From the NCBI GenBank assembly GCA_934168275.1, contig CAKPNA010000001.1:62001-126000 (forward strand): a stretch of 64,000 nucleotides of DNA, given 5' to 3'. The translations under genes and the position numbers were made by a program. Origin of the DNA: an uncultured Bacilli bacterium. GTDB taxonomy: Bacteria > Bacillota_I > Bacilli_A > RF39 > UBA660. Below, in pieces: positions 63,165 to 64,000 of the stretch (the first letter of the stretch is position 1; every line of letters begins with the position of its first letter). The notes under the pieces were generated by a model, which did not search any database, was not told where the DNA came from, and was given only the letters and a program-made list of their open reading frames with translations.

Positions 63165-64000
63165 TTACCTATTTGATATCTTATAAACAATATTAGCTAT
63201 TTTTTTATTAAAATATTTTAAATAAAAGTTCTTAAATGTTAACGTCTTTAAATACTTATTCTTCCTATAATTTGGAAAATAATTATTTATTCTCTCTATT
63301 ACCATTGAAACACCTTTATCAAATTCTTCTTGATCTTTAAAACCTGCTAAACGTTTAACAAATGTTGCAAAATAGTATCTAACACATGCATACTCTATCT
63401 CATCTTTATAATCATCAAATAGTTTATTATCTTTATACCATTTAATTATACTATCAAAGTTATATACATAATCATATAATCTTTTATCTATAGTGTGTGT
63501 TATAGCACCTTCTCTTTGTACATAATTAATTAAATAATCATCTACTGTTCCTATAGAATTAATAAATGGATATAATCTATAAATAAATTCTACATCTTCA
63601 AACCATACTTTATCTTTAAATCTTATATTATTTTTAAATAATCTTTTATTATATAATTTATTCCATACTGCTGGATATAAGTATGTCATAACTTTCTTAA
63701 CATCAGCTTTATTATCAATATCTCTATCTAGATTAGTAATAACTGGTACTACTTTCTTATCATAAATATAATTAGTATTACATACTACTACATCATAATC
63801 TTTTAATATTGCTTTATTATATAACTTCTCATACATATCATAACTAACATAATCGTCACTATCAACAAATGCTATATAATCTCCCATAGCTTTCTCAATA
63901 CCATAATTACGAGCAGATGATAACCCACCATTTTCTTTTATAAAAGATTTAATATTTTTATATTTTTTAGCATATTTATCTATAATACTTTGACTATTAT
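63165..64000 (-). CDS. family 2 glycosyltransferase, 5' end outside window
   Basis: The frame is open to the right edge, so the start is missing. It reads SFIKENGGLSSARNYGIEKA then MGDYIAFVDSDDYVSYDMYE: the GT-A fold with acceptor motif GGLSSARN and metal-binding DSDD. A further acidic block is KVWFEDVEFIYRLYP (EDxxF-type). The C-terminal ~100 residues are helical and basic. It transfers a sugar from a nucleotide donor, probably to the same surface polysaccharide as the Alg13/Alg14 pair. Confidence 0.9.
   Translation of the reverse strand, partial: NSQSIIDKYAKKYKNIKSFIKENGGLSSARNYGIEKAMGDYIAFVDSDDYVSYDMYEKLYNKAILKDYDVVVCNTNYIYDKKVVPVITNLDRDIDNKADVKKVMTYLYPAVWNKLYNKRLFKNNIRFKDKVWFEDVEFIYRLYPFINSIGTVDDYLINYVQREGAITHTIDKRLYDYVYNFDSIIKWYKDNKLFDDYKDEIEYACVRYYFATFVKRLAGFKDQEEFDKGVSMVIERINNYFPNYRKNKYLKTLTFKNFYLKYFNKKIANIVYKISNR

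Overview
The window is very AT-rich and reads as a chromosomal segment of a low-GC Firmicute (Bacilli-type) that has a cell wall and makes spores. Pointers are a T-box in front of tyrS, an hrcA-grpE-dnaK-dnaJ operon under CIRCE-like operators, a RNase J-family protein, MraZ with tandem AAAGTGG boxes, two class B penicillin-binding proteins, and sporulation genes (a cotJA-cotJB fusion, cotJC, yunB, gerQ). The style resembles uncultured gut Bacilli (RF39/Erysipelotrichia-like lineages); that placement is inference. No rRNA, CRISPR array, insertion sequence or integrase was seen. Most genes lie on the minus strand.

Layout. 1-4.5 kb: rpsO (cut by the window edge), tyrS with T-box, ruvB-ruvA-ddl. 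4.6-10.2 kb: an accessory island of five tightly packed minus-strand genes (methyltransferase, FolE2-like GTP cyclohydrolase IB, an unknown protein, a RibA-like GTP cyclohydrolase II with a large C-terminal extension, a CYTH-domain protein). It lies between two plus-strand spore-coat loci and has about 700 bp of decayed, repeat-bearing non-coding DNA upstream. 10.2-12.7 kb: cotJ genes, yunB and a membrane protein. 12.7-24 kb: asnB, rubrerythrin, the heat-shock operon, a pair of unknown paralogues, tsf and rpsB. 24-36 kb: surface and secretion region, with a giant ALK-type glycine-rich protein, an LXG-like/esterase/coiled-coil trio that looks like a type VII secretion cassette, an altered GH31 protein, a small exporter, and a TasA-like surface protein whose C-terminus carries a GC-rich block resembling the variable region of a diversity-generating retroelement.

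36-47 kb: efp, rpmG, a class B PBP, an ABC membrane domain without ATPase, pduL, gerQ, a LemA-like protein, tagO/wecA-type transferase, glf, secG, proS, a transglutaminase-like protein, and tRNA-Ala plus tRNA-Pro. 47-54.5 kb: a short dcw operon (mraZ-rsmH-ftsL-pbp) that runs on into three tandem HExxH putative metalloproteases. 54.7-64 kb: a second giant glycine-rich protein, a catalytically degenerate RNase J paralogue, UPF0316, rpsD with its leader, and glycosyltransferases (Alg13/Alg14-like pair and a family 2 enzyme cut by the window edge).

Most notable: (1) two surface-protein genes share a leader made of a promoter, a small ORF with a G10 tract and an intrinsic terminator; the tract length decides whether the small ORF stops before or inside the terminator hairpin, which suggests a phase-variable attenuation switch. 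(2) The island joins homologues of both GTP cyclohydrolase folds to CYTH tunnel-fold proteins and a methyltransferase, suggesting an undescribed GTP-derived product. (3) A DGR-like variable region lies in one surface protein. (4) A triplicated zincin family is attached to the cell-division operon. (5) There is a putative type VII secretion cassette with an alpha/beta hydrolase.
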